Source: Vicugna pacos (taxonomy: Eukaryota > Chordata > Mammalia > Artiodactyla > Camelidae). From it: a DNA stretch of 64,000 bases. Position 1 is the first letter of the stretch; each line of letters begins with the position of its first letter. Below the pieces are notes generated by a model. It searched no databases and had not been told where the DNA came from. It worked only from the letters and a program-made list of their open reading frames with translations. This document shows, in pieces, positions 1 through 10,378 of the stretch. Made by a program: the position numbers and the translations under genes. The stretch spans positions 33,655,019-33,719,018 of the forward strand of contig NW_027328740.1 in the NCBI RefSeq assembly GCF_048564905.1, read 5' to 3'.

Positions 1-263
1 GCACACACACGGAGACGTGCTCAGGTATCCTGATTGTGGGGAGGCTCCTCCAAATGACAGCAGCGCCTGGGTTCTAAAAGAATCCCTTAGCTTGTCTTCC
101 CTGATGGCATGCCTAGGCTGGAGAGTGGGGGAACGTGGGGGTTGGGCTCTAAACCAAGTATAAGCGAGAGCCTATCCATGGGATGTGGGTTTTTAACATA
201 CAACCCACAACCATGGAATAAATGTGCCCCCTGAAAGATGCTTTGTCTGTTTCCCTTCATCCA
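1..263. repeat. Monomer A (type 1), reference copy
   Basis: First monomer of unit 1, 263 bp, opening gcacacacacggagacgtg. It holds the strongest G-rich block of the HOR (about 125-147), an AATAAA hexamer at 217-222, and the motif accatgg near its 3' end. Its 3' half is of the common type (ggctctaaaccaagtataag). Its nearest relative by eye is D. The unit boundary used throughout is the first base of A, which is a convention. Confidence 0.9.
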
Positions 264-529
264 GCACACACACGAAGATGTGTTCTGGTATTCTGAGTGT
301 GGGGATGTTCCTCAAACTGACAGCAGCACCTGGATTCTATTCGTATCCCTTAGCTTCTATTCCCTGAGTGATCTCTTAGACCAGGCCATGAGGGAAAGCT
401 GGGGGATGGGCTTGGAGGCCACGTAGCAGTGAGTGCCCCCTGATCCATTGAGGAAGTACTTAGAGGACTTCTCCCTAAACGGAACACCTTTTTCTGCATT
501 CATCTGGGTGCAGTGGGGCTGCACATCTC
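264..529. repeat. Monomer B (type 2), reference copy
   Basis: 266 bp. The 5' half follows the common skeleton, but the 3' half is distinct (cttggaggccacgtagcagtg, then gaggaagtacttagagg, then cattcatctgggtgcag). The same 3' design is found only in E. B is the most variable monomer of the HOR: all three length variants in the window (one 1-bp and two 3-bp/529-bp classes) fall in B or begin next to it. Confidence 0.9.
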
Positions 530-796
530 TCCCACACCTAAGAATGTGTTCTGGAATTCTGAGTGCAGGGAAGTTCCTCCAACTGACAGCAGCGCCTGGG
601 TTCTAATAGAATTCCTTTGCTTGTCTTCCCTGATGGAAAGCCTAGGCGGGAGTGCGGGGGAAAGTGTGGTTTGGGCTCCAAAACCAAGTATTTGCGATGA
701 CCTCTCTATGGTTTGTGGAGGTGTTTAAACTACATCCCTAACCTGGGAACACCTGTGCCCCCATAAAGATCCGTGGAGTCTGTTTCCACACCTCCA
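530..796. repeat. Monomer C (type 1), reference copy
   Basis: 267 bp. Its 5' border is degenerate (tcccacacctaag instead of gcacacacacg). It is closest to F, sharing cctttgcttgtcttccctga and the palindrome gtttaaac (723-730 here). In units 26, 27, 29, 30 and 32 the palindrome is replaced by gtttaattt. Confidence 0.9.
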
Positions 797-1064
797 GCAC
801 ACACACGAACACTTGCACAGTTATCCTGAGAGTGGGCAGCCTCCTCCAACTGAGAGCAGGGCCTTGGTTCTTATAAAATTGCTTAACTTGTCTACCCTGT
901 TTGGTTGCCTGATACGGAGTGCTGGGGAAAGGGTGGGTTGGGCTCTAAATCCAAGTATTAGCGAGTGCTTCTCCATGGGATTTGGAGGTTATTAACCAAA
1001 AGCCCACAACATGGGAATACCTGTGCTCCTTGAATAAAGCGTGGACTCTGTATCCCCACCACCA
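797..1064. repeat. Monomer D (type 1), reference copy
   Basis: 268 bp, opening gcacacacacgaacacttgc. Across the 34 units this is among the least variable stretches: most copies differ at only one or a few bases. This copy has attgctt where nearly all others have atcgctt (only unit 3 shares it), and gaataaag where others have gaaaaaag. Confidence 0.9.
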
Positions 1065-1330
1065 GAACACACATGAAGAAGTTTTCTGCTATCCTGAGTG
1101 TGGGCTGGCAATTTCAGGTGACAGAAGCGGCTGGGTTCTAATAGAATCCCTTAGCTTGTAATCCCTGAGTGTTTCCCTAGGACTGACTCTGAGAGAAACC
1201 TGGGGGTTGGCCTTTGAGGCCAAATAGTAGCGAGTGTCCCCGATGGACTGAGGAAGTATTTAGATGAATTCTCCATAAAGGGAAACACCTGAGCACCCAT
1301 TCATCTGCGTGGAGTGGGGCTTCAAATCTC
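1065..1330. repeat. Monomer E (type 2), reference copy
   Basis: 266 bp, opening gaacacacatgaag. The 3' half matches the design of B (tgaggccaaatagtagcgagtg, gaggaagtatttagatg, cattcatctgcgtggag). The base string ttggcct near 1206 marks units 1, 3 and 7; other units read ttgggct. Confidence 0.9.
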
Positions 1331-1598
1331 CCCACCACACAAGGTTGGGTTCCAGTATCCTGAGGTTGGGGTAGTTCCTCCAACTGACATCAGCGTCTTG
1401 GTTTGAATAGAATCCCTTTGCTTGTCTTCCCTGATGGTTTGCCTAGGCCAGTGTGTGGTTGAAAGTGGGATTTGGGATCTAAAACTAAGTATTAGCGTGT
1501 GCCACTCCATGGGTATTGGAGATGTTTAAACTACAACCCACAACTTGGGAATTACTGTGACCCCTGAAAAATGCGTGTGCTATGTTTCCCCACGTCCA
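1331..1598. repeat. Monomer F (type 1), reference copy
   Basis: 268 bp with a degenerate 5' border (cccaccacacaagg). It is the closest relative of C in the HOR and carries a second gtttaaac palindrome (1524-1531). Variant gtgccactcc here (gtgcctctcc in most units) is shared with units 3, 7, 14 and 15. Confidence 0.9.
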
Positions 1599-1864
1599 GC
1601 ACACACAGGAAGAAGTGTTCTGGGGTTGTGAGTGTGGGGAGGTTCCTCCAACAGACAGCAGCACCTGGGTTGTAATAGAATCCCTTAGCTTGACTTCCCT
1701 AAGTGTATTCCTAGGCCTAGCAGTAAGCGATGGTGGGGGATGGGCTCTAAAGCCAAGTATTAGCGAGTGCATCTCTGTGGGTAGTGGAGGGTTATAAACT
1801 AGTTCCCCAACCTTGGAACACCTGTGCCCCTTAAAGATGCGTGGAATCTGTTTCCCCACCTCCA
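1599..1864. repeat. Monomer G (type 1), reference copy
   Basis: 266 bp, opening gcacacacaggaagaag. It has the double palindrome cctaggcctag. Three allelic forms exist in the array: gtgtattcc with gttataaactag (units 1, 3, 7, 14, 15), gtgttttcc with taggcctagc (most units), and tacgcctacc (units 6, 10, 19, 21, 22). G is the odd monomer outside the two A-B-C / D-E-F triplets. Confidence 0.9.
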
Positions 1865-2393
1865 GCACACACACGGAGACGTGCTCAGGTATCCTGATTG
1901 TGGGGAGGCTCCTCCAAATGACAGCAGCGCCTGGGTTCTAAAAGAATCCCTTAGCTTGTCTTCCCTGATGTCATGCCTAGGCTGGAGAGTGGGGGAAAGT
2001 GGGGGTTGGGCTCTAAACCAAGTATAAGCGAGAGCCTATCCATGGGATGTGGGTTTTTAACATACAACCCACAACCATGGAATAAATGTGCCCCCTGAAA
2101 AATGCTTTGACTGTTTCCCTACATCCAGCACACACAAGAAGAAGTTTTCTGGTATTCTGAGTGTGGGGAAGTTCTTCAAACTGACAGCAGCACCTGGATT
2201 CTATTCGTATCCCTAAGCTTCTGTTCCCTGAGTGTTCTCTTAGACCAGGTCATGAGGGAAAGCTGGGGGTTGGGCTTGGAGGCCACGTAGCAGTGAGTGC
2301 CCCCTGATCCATTGAGGAAGTACTTAGAGGACTTCTCCCTAAACGGAACACCTTTTCCTCCATTCTTCTGGGTGCAGTGGGGCTGCACACTTC

Positions 2394-2656
2394 TCCCACA
2401 CCTAAGAATGTGTTCTGGAATTCTGAGTGCAGGGAAGTTCCTCCAACTGACAGCAGCGCCTGGGATCTAATTGAATCCCTTAGCTTGTCTTCCCTGATGG
2501 CATGCCTAGGCTGGAGAGTGGGGGAAAGTGGGGGTTGGGCTCTAAACCAAGTATAAGCGAGAGCCTATCCATGGGATGTGGGTTTTTAACCTACAACCCA
2601 CAACCATGGAATAAATGTGCCCCCTGAAAGATGCTTTGACTGTTTCCCTAAATGCA
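2394..2656. repeat. C/A hybrid monomer, copy 1
   Basis: 263 bp. It begins as C (cacacctaagaatgtg, taattga) and from the segment about 2476-2481 onward reads as A (cccttagcttg, gatggcatgcctagg, aaccaagtataagcgag). This is the expected product of an out-of-register exchange between a C and an A. Base 2464 gives gggatct, where C and most A copies have gggttct; A in units 14 and 15 also has gggatct, so the junction may be patchy. Confidence 0.92.
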
Positions 2657-2922
2657 GCACACACACGAAGATGTGTTCTGTTATTCTGAGTGTGGGGATG
2701 TTCCTCAAACTGACAGCAGCACCTGGATTCTATTAGTATCCCTTAGCTTCTGTTCCCTGAGTGTTCTTTTAGGCCAGGCAATGAGGGAAAGCTGGGGGTT
2801 GGGCTTGGAGGCCACGTAGCAGTGAGTGCCCCCTGATCCATTGAGGAAGTACTTAGAGGACTTCTCCCTAAAGGGAACACCTTTTTCTGCATTCATCTGG
2901 GTACAGTGGGGCTGCACAACTC
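2657..2922. repeat. Second B monomer (B') of 9-mer, copy 1
   Basis: 266 bp. B' differs from the first B of the same unit: aaatgcagc border, tctgttattctg, gccaggcaatg, aaagggaac, gggtacagtg, and acaactctcctac leading into C. The same set of marks, except the caatg base, is found in the ordinary seven-mer unit 17. Confidence 0.92.
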
Positions 2923-4257
2923 TCCTACACCTAAGAATGTGTTCTGGAATTCTGAGTGCAGGGAAGTTCCTCCAACTGACAGCAGCGCCTGGGTTCTAAT
3001 TGAATTCCTTTGCTTGTCTTCCCTGATGGAAAGCCTAGGCGGGAGTGCGGGGGAAAGTGTGGTTTGGGCTCCAAAACCAAGTATTTGCGATGACCTCTCT
3101 ATGGTTTGTGGAGGTGTTTAAACTACATCCCTAACCTGGGAACACCTGTGCCCCCATAAAGATCCGTGGAGTCTGTTTCCACACCTCCAGCACACACACG
3201 AACACTTGCACAGTTATCCTGAGAGTGGGCAGCCTCCTCCAACTGAGAGCAGGGCCTTGGTTCTTATAAAATCGCTTAACTTGTCTACCCTGTTTGGTTG
3301 CCTGATACGGAGTGCTGGGGAAAGGGTGGGTTGGGCTCTAAATCCAAGTATTAGCGAGTGCTTCTCCATGGGATTTGGAGGTTATTAACCAAAAGCCCAC
3401 AACATGGGAATACCTGTGCTCCTTGAAAAAAGCGTGGACTCTGTATCCCCACCACCAGAACACACATGAAGAAGTTTTCTGCTATCCTGAGTGTGGGCTG
3501 GCAATTTCAGGTGACAGAAGCGGCTGGGTTCTAATAGAATCCCTTAGCTTGTAATCCCTGAGTGTTTCCCTAGGACTGACTCTGAGAGAAACCTGGGGGT
3601 TGGGCTTTGAGGCCAAATAGTAGCGAGTGTCCCCGATGGACTGAGGAAGTATTTAGATGAATTCTCCATAAAGGGAAACACCTGAGCACCCATTCATCTG
3701 CGTGGAGTGGGGCTTCAAATCTCCCCACCACACAAGGTTGGGTTCCAGTATCCTGAGGGTGGGGTAGTTCCTCCAACTGACATCAGCGTCTTGGTTTGAA
3801 TAGGATCCCTTTGCTTGTCTTCCCTGATGGTTTGCCTAGGCCAGTGTGTGGTTGAAATTGGGATTTGGGATCTAAAACTAAGTATTAGCGTGTGCCTCTC
3901 CATGGGTAGTGGAGATGTTTAAACTACAACCCACAACTTGGGAATTACTGTGACCCCTGAAAAATGCGTGTGCTATGTTTCCCCACGTCCAGCACACACA
4001 GGAAGAAGTGTTCTGGGGTTGTGAGTGTGGGGAGGTTCCTCCAACAGACAGCAGCACCTGGGTTGTAATAGAATCCCTTAGCTTGACTTCCCTAAGTGTT
4101 TTCCTAGGCCTAGCAGTAAGCGATGGTGGGGGATGGGCTCTAAAGCCAAGTATTAGCGAGTGCATCTCTGTGGGTAGTGGAGGGTTTTAAACTACTTCCC
4201 CAACCTTGGAACACCTGTGCCCCATAAAGATGCGTGGAATCTGTTTCCCCACCTCCA

Positions 4258-6121
4258 GCACACACACGGAGACGTGCTCAGGTATCCTGATTGTGGGGAG
4301 GCTCCTCCAAATGACAGCAGCGCCTGGGTTCTAAAAGAATCCCTTAGCTTGTCTTCCCTGATGGCATGCCTAGGCTGGAGAGTGGGGGAAAGTGGGGGTT
4401 GGGCTCTAAACCAAGTATAAGTGAGAGCCTATCCATGGGATGTGGGTTTTTAACCTACAACCCACAACCATGGAATAAATGTGCCCCCTGAAAGATGCTT
4501 TGACTCTTTCCCTACATCCAGCACACACACGAAGATGTTTTCTGGTATTCTGAGTGTGGGGATGTTCCTCAAACTGACAGCAGTACCTGGATTCTATTCG
4601 TATCCCTTAGCTTCTATTCCCTGAGTGATCTCTTAGACCAGGCCATGAGGGAAAGCTGGGGGATGGGCTTGGAGGCCACGTAGCAGTGAGTGCCCCCTGA
4701 TCCATTGAGGAAGTACTTAGAGGACTTCTCCCTAAACGGAACACCTTTTTCTGCATTCATCTGGGTGCAGTGGGGCTGCACATCTCTCCCACACCTAAGA
4801 ATGTGTTCTGGAATTCTGAGTGCAGGGAAGTTCCTCCAACTGACAGCAGCGCCTGGGTTCTAATAGAATTCCTTTGCTTGTCTTCCCTGATGGAAAGCCT
4901 AGGCGGGAGTGCGGGGGAAAGTGTGGTTTGGGCTCCAAAACCAAGTATTTGCGATGACCTCTCTATGGTTTGTGGAGGTGTTTAAACTACATCCCTAACC
5001 TGGGAACACCTGTGCCCCCATAAAGATCCGTGGAGTCTGTTTCCACACCTCCAGCACACACACGAACACTTGCACAGTTATCCTGAGAGTGGGCAGCCTC
5101 CTCCAACTGAGAGCAGGGCCTTGGTTCTTATAAAATTGCTTAACTTGTCTACCCTGTTTGGTTGCCTGATACGGAGTGCTGGGGAAAGGGTGGGTTGGGC
5201 TCTAAATCCAAGTATTAGCGAGTGCTTCTCCATGGGATTTGGAGGTTATTAACCAAAAGCCCACAACATGGGAATACCTGTGCTCCTTGAATAAAGCGTG
5301 GACTCTGTATCCCCACCACCAGAACACACATGAAGAAGTTTTCTGCTATCCTGAGTGTGGGCTGGCAATTTCAGGTGACAGAAGCGGCTGGGTTCTAATA
5401 GAATCCCTTAGCTTGTAATCCCTGAGTGTTTCCCTAGGACTGACTCTGAGAGAAACCTGGGGGTTGGCCTTAGAGGCCAAATAGTAGCGAGTGTCCCCGA
5501 TGGACTGAGGAAGTATTTAGATGAATTCTCCATAAAGGGAAACACCTGAGCACCCATTCATCTGCGTGGAGTGGGGCTTCAAATCTCCCCACCACACAAG
5601 GTTGGGTTCCAGTATCCTGAGGTTGGGGTAGTTCCTCCAACTGACATCAGCGTCTTGGTTTGAATAGAATCCCTTTGCTTGTCTTCCCTGATGGTTTGCC
5701 TAGGCCAGTGTGTGGTTGAAAGTGGGATTTGGGATCTAAAACTAAGTATTAGCGTGTGCCACTCCATGGGTATTGGAGATGTTTAAACTACAACCCACAA
5801 CTTGGGAATTACTGTGACCCCTGAAAAATGCGTGTGCTATGTTTCCCCACGTCCAGCACACACAGGAAGAAGTGTTCTGGGGTTGTGAGTGTGGGGAGGT
5901 TCCTCCAACAGACAGCAGCACCTGGGTTGTAATAGAATCCCTTAGCTTGACTTCCCTAAGTGTATTCCTAGGCCTAGCAGTAAGCGATGGTGGGGGATGG
6001 GCTCTAAAGCCAAGTATTAGCGAGTGCATCTCTGTGGGTAGTGGAGGGTTATAAACTAGTTCCCCAACCTTGGAACACCTGTGCCCCTTAAAGATGCGTG
6101 GAATCTGTTTCCCCACCTCCA
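4258..6121. repeat. HOR unit 3 (7 monomers)
   Basis: 1864 bp. From B onward it matches unit 1 almost base for base (ctattccctgagtgatctc in B, attgctt in D), with ttggccttagagg in E. Its A is of the aagtataagtgag form seen in units 5, 7, 9, 11, 18 and 21. Confidence 0.96.
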
Positions 6122-6650
6122 GCACACACACGGAGACGTGCTCAGGTATCCTGATTGTGGGGAGGCTACTCCAAATGACAGCAGCGCCTGGGTTCTAAAA
6201 GAATCCCTTAGCTTGTCTTCCCTGATGTCATGCCTAGGCTGGAGAGTGGGGGAAAGTGGGGGTTGGGCTCTAAACCAAGTATAAGCGAGAGCCTATCCAT
6301 GGGATGTGGGTTTTTAACATACAACCCACAACCATGGAATAAATGTGCCCCCTGAAAAATGCTTTGACTGTTTCCCTACATCCAGCACACACAAGAAGAA
6401 GTTTTCTGGTATTCTGAGTGTGGGGAAGTTCTTCAAACTGACAGCAGCACCTGGATTCTATTCGTATCCCTAAGCTTCTGTTCCCTGAGTGTTCTCTTAG
6501 ACCAGGTCATGAGGGAAAGCTGGGGGTTGGGCTTGGAGGCCACGTAGCAGTGAGTGCCCCCTGATCCATTGAGGAAGTACTTAGAGGACTTCTCCCTAAA
6601 CGGAACACCTTTTCCTCCATTCTTCTGGGTGCAGTGGGGCTGCACACTTC

Positions 6651-6913
6651 TCCCACACCTAAGAATGTGTTCTGGAATTCTGAGTGCAGGGAAGTTCCTC
6701 CAACTGACAGCAGCGCCTGGGATCTAATTGAATCCCTTAGCTTGTCTTCCCTGATGGCATGCCTAGGCTGGAGAGTGGGGGAAAGTGGGGGTTGGGCTCT
6801 AAACCAAGTATAAGCGAGAGCCTATCCATGGGATGTGGGTTTTTAACCTACAACCCACAACCATGGAATAAATGTGCCCCCTGAAAGATGCTTTGACTGT
6901 TTCCCTAAATGCA
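6651..6913. repeat. C/A hybrid monomer, copy 2
   Basis: Same junction and same gggatct base as the copy at 2394-2656, so all three hybrids descend from one exchange event rather than from repeated events. Confidence 0.92.
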
Positions 6914-7179
6914 GCACACACACGAAGATGTGTTCTGTTATTCTGAGTGTGGGGATGTTCCTCAAACTGACAGCAGCACCTGGATTCTATTAGTATCCCT
7001 TAGCTTCTGTTCCCTGAGTGTTCTTTTAGGCCAGGCAATGAGGGAAAGCTGGGGGTTGGGCTTGGAGGCCACGTAGCAGTGAGTGCCCCCTGATCCATTG
7101 AGGAAGTACTTAGAGGACTTCTCCCTAAAGGGAACACCTTTTTCTGCATTCATCTGGGTACAGTGGGGCTGCACAACTC
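6914..7179. repeat. Second B monomer (B') of 9-mer, copy 2
   Basis: Carries the full B' mark set (aaatgcagc, tctgttattc, caatg, gggtacag, acaactctcctac). Confidence 0.92.
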
Positions 7180-8514
7180 TCCTACACCTAAGAATGTGTT
7201 CTGGAATTCTGAGTGCAGGGAAGTTCCTCCAACTGACAGCAGCGCCTGGGTTCTAATTGAATTCCTTTGCTTGTCTTCCCTGATGGAAAGCCTAGGCGGG
7301 AGTGCGGGGGAAAGTGTGGTTTGGGCTCCAAAACCAAGTATTTGCGATGACCTCTCTATGGTTTGTGGAGGTGTTTAAACTACATCCCTAACCTGGGAAC
7401 ACCTGTGCCCCCATAAAGATCCGTGGAGTCTGTTTCCACACCTCCAGCACACACACGAACACTTGCACAGTTATCCTGAGAGTGGGCAGCCTCCTCCAAC
7501 TGAGAGCAGGGCCTTGGTTCTTATAAAATCGCTTAACTTGTCTACCCTGTTTGGTTGCCTGATACGGAGTGCTGGGGAAAGGGTGGGTTGGGCTCTAAAT
7601 CCAAGTATTAGCGAGTGCTTCTCCATGGGATTTGGAGGTTATTAACCAAAAGCCCACAACATGGGAATACCTGTGCTCCTTGAAAAAAGCGTGGACTCTG
7701 TATCCCCACCACCAGAACACACATGAAGAAGTTTTCTGCTATCCTGAGTGTGGGCTGGCAATTTCAGGTGACAGAAGCGGCTGGGTTCTAATAGAATCCC
7801 TTAGCTTGTAATCCCTGAGTGTTTCCCTAGGACTGACTCTGAGAGAAACCTGGGGGTTGGGCTTTGAGGCCAAATAGTAGCGAGTGTCCCCGATGGACTG
7901 AGGAAGTATTTAGATGAATTCTCCATAAAGGGAAACACCTGAGCACCCATTCATCTGCGTGGAGTGGGGCTTCAAATCTCCCCACCACACAAGGTTGGGT
8001 TCCAGTATCCTGAGGGTGGGGTAGTTCCTCCAACTGACATCAGCGTCTTGGTTTGAATAGGATCCCTTTGCTTGTCTTCCCTGATGGTTTGCCTAGGCCA
8101 GTGTGTGGTTGAAATTGGGATTTGGGATCTAAAACTAAGTATTAGCGTGTGCCTCTCCATGGGTAGTGGAGATGTTTAAACTACAACCCACAACTTGGGA
8201 ATTACTGTGACCCCTGAAAAATGCGTGTGCTATGTTTCCCCACGTCCAGCACACACAGGAAGAAGTGTTCTGGGGTTGTGAGTGTGGGGAGGTTCCTCCA
8301 ACAGACAGCAGCACCTGGGTTGTAATAGAATCCCTTAGCTTGACTTCCCTAAGTGTTTTCCTAGGCCTAGCAGTAAGCGATGGTGGGGGATGGGCTCTAA
8401 AGCCAAGTATTAGCGAGTGCATCTCTGTGGGTAGTGGAGGGTTTTAAACTACTTCCCCAACCTTGGAACACCTGTGCCCCATAAAGATGCGTGGAATCTG
8501 TTTCCCCACCTCCA

Positions 8515-10378
8515 GCACACACACGGAGACGTGCTCAGGTATCCTGATTGTGGGGAGGCTCCTCCAAATGACAGCAGCGCCTGGGTTCTAAAAGAATCCC
8601 TTAGCTTGTCTTCCCTGATGGCATGCCTAGGCTGGAGAGTGGGGGAAAGTGGGGGTTGGGCTCTAAACCAAGTATAAGTGAGAGCCTATCCATGGGATGT
8701 GGGTTTTTAACCTACAACCCACAACCATGGAATAAATGTGCCCCCTGAAAGATGCTTTGACTCTTTCCCTACATCCAGCACACACACGAAGATGTTTTCT
8801 GGTATTCTGAGTGTGGGGATGTTCCTCAAACTGACAGCAGTACCTGGATTCTATTCGTATCCCTTAGCTTCTGTTCCCTGAGTGTTCTCTTAGACCAGGA
8901 TATGAGGGAAAGCTGGGGGATGGGCTTGGAGGCCACGTAGCAGTGAGTGCCCCCTGATCCATTGAGGAAGTACTTAGAGGACTTCTCCCTAAACGGAACA
9001 CCTTTTCCTCCATTCATCTGGGTGCAGTGGGGCTGCACATCTCTCCCACACCTAAGAATGTGTTCTGGAATTCTGAGTGCAGGGAAGTTCCTCCAACTGA
9101 CAGCAGCGCCTGGGTTCTAATTGAATTCCTTTGCTTGTCTTCCCTGATGGAAAGCCTAGGCGGGAGTGCGGGGGAAAGTGTGGTTTGGGCTCCAAAACCA
9201 AGTATTTGCGATGACCTCTCTATGGTTTGTGGAGGTGTTTAAACTACATCCCTAACCTGGGAACACCTGTGCCCCCATAAAGATCCGTGGAGTCTGTTTC
9301 CACACCTCCAGCACACACACGAACACTTGCACAGTTATCCTGAGAGTGGGCAGCCTCCTCCAACTGAGAGCAGGGCCTTGGTTCTTATAAAATCGCTTAA
9401 CTTGTCTACCCTGTTTGGTTGCCTGATACGGAGTGCTGGGGAAAGGGTGGGTTGGGCTCTAAATCCAAGTATTAGCGAGTGCTTCTCCATGGGATTTGGA
9501 GGTTATTAACCAAAACCCCACAACATGGGAAAACCTGTGCTCCTTGAAAAAAGCATGGACTCTGTATCCAAACCACCAGAACACACATGAAGAAGTTTTC
9601 TGCTATCCTGAGTGTGGGCTGGCAATTTCAGGTGACAGAAGCGGCTGGGTTCTAATAGAATCCCTTAGCTTGTAATCCCTGAGTGTTTCCCTAGGACTGA
9701 CTCTGAGAGAAACCTGGGGGTTGGGCTTTGAGGCCAAATAGTAGCGAGTGTCAATGATGGACTGAGGAAGTATTTAGATGAATTCTCCATAAAGGGAAAC
9801 ACCTGAGCACCCATTCATCTGCGTGGAGTGGGGCTTCAAATCTCCCCACCACACAAGGTTGTGTTCCAGTATCCTGAGGGTGGGGTAGTTCCTCCAACTG
9901 ACATCAGCGTCTTGGTTTGAATAGAATCCCTTTGCTTGTCTTCCCTGATGGTTTGCCTAGGCCAGTGTGTGGTTGAAAGTGGGATTTGGGATCTAAAACT
10001 AAGTATTAGCGTGTGCCTCTCCATGGGTAGTGGAGATGTTTAAACTACAACCCACAACTTGGGAATTACTGTGACCCCTGAAAAATGCGTGTGCTATGTT
10101 TCCCCACGTCCAGCACACACAGGAAGAAGTGTTCTGGGGTTGTGAGTGTGGGGAGGTTCCTCCAACAGACAGCAGCACCTGGGTTGTAATAGAATCCCTT
10201 CGCTTGACTTCCCTAAGTGTTTTCCTAGGCCTAGCAGTAAGCGATGGTGGGGGATGGGCTCTAAAGCCAAGTATTAGCGAGTGCATCTCTGTGGGTAGTG
10301 GAGGGTTTTAAACTACTTCCCCAACCTTGGAACACCTGTGCCCCATAAAGATGCGTGGAATCTGTTTCCCCACCTCCA
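8515..10378. repeat. HOR unit 5 (7 monomers, X type)
   Basis: 1864 bp. X-type marks: aagtataagtgag in A, gactctttcc at the A end, ccaggatatg in B, aaccccacaac with gggaaaacc, agcatgg and tccaaacc at the D end, gtcaatgatgg in E, cccttcgcttg in G. F has gttgtgttcc, shared only with unit 11. Confidence 0.96.

Larger units (their letters stand above)
1..1864. repeat. HOR unit 1 (7 monomers)
   Basis: 1864 bp. Private or rare marks: gaacgtggg in A, ttgtctg with cccttcatcc at the A end, and attgctt in D. B has ctattccctgagtgatctc, shared only with unit 3. F and G are of the gccactcc / gtgtattcc form. Confidence 0.96.
1865..4257. repeat. HOR unit 2 (9-mer: A B C/A B' C D E F G)
   Basis: 2393 bp, which is 1864 plus two extra monomers (529 bp). 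Marks: gatgtcatgcc in A, cacaagaagaag and cattcttctggg in B, gaataggatcc and gaaattggg in F. Confidence 0.96.
6122..8514. repeat. HOR unit 4 (9-mer)
   Basis: 2393 bp, a near-identical copy of unit 2. The one difference I noted is gaggctactcc in A (gaggctcctcc in unit 2). Confidence 0.96.

Noticed and set aside
1-20. The window beginning exactly at a monomer A border
   Set aside because: This depends on where the boundary was placed and on how the window was cut; it carries no biological meaning.
264-273. Expanded CA microsatellite
   Set aside because: The cacacacac run at monomer starts is only about nine bases and does not expand in any copy I read.
513-728. Many 60-78 codon open frames with similar peptides (for example PPTDSSAWVL)
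   Set aside because: The resemblance between peptides simply mirrors the monomer repeat. Frames occur on both strands over the same bases, often with non-ATG starts, and none is longer than a third of a HOR.
1206-1216. Palindromic ggcctttgaggcc / ggccttagaggcc as a protein-binding site
   Set aside because: It arises from a single-base variant in three units only, so it is better used as a lineage mark than as a conserved site.
1485-1874. Open frame of 129 codons on the minus strand, repeated in several units
   Set aside because: It spans F, G and the border of A, exists only because this stretch of satellite lacks stops in one frame, and is cut to 95 codons by single variants in most units. 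The HOR length (1864) is not a multiple of three, so frames cannot run through. No domain is recognisable.
2394-2922. The extra 529 bp in nine-mers as an inserted foreign element
   Set aside because: Every base of it is explained as C, A and B monomer sequence; there are no terminal repeats or target-site duplication.
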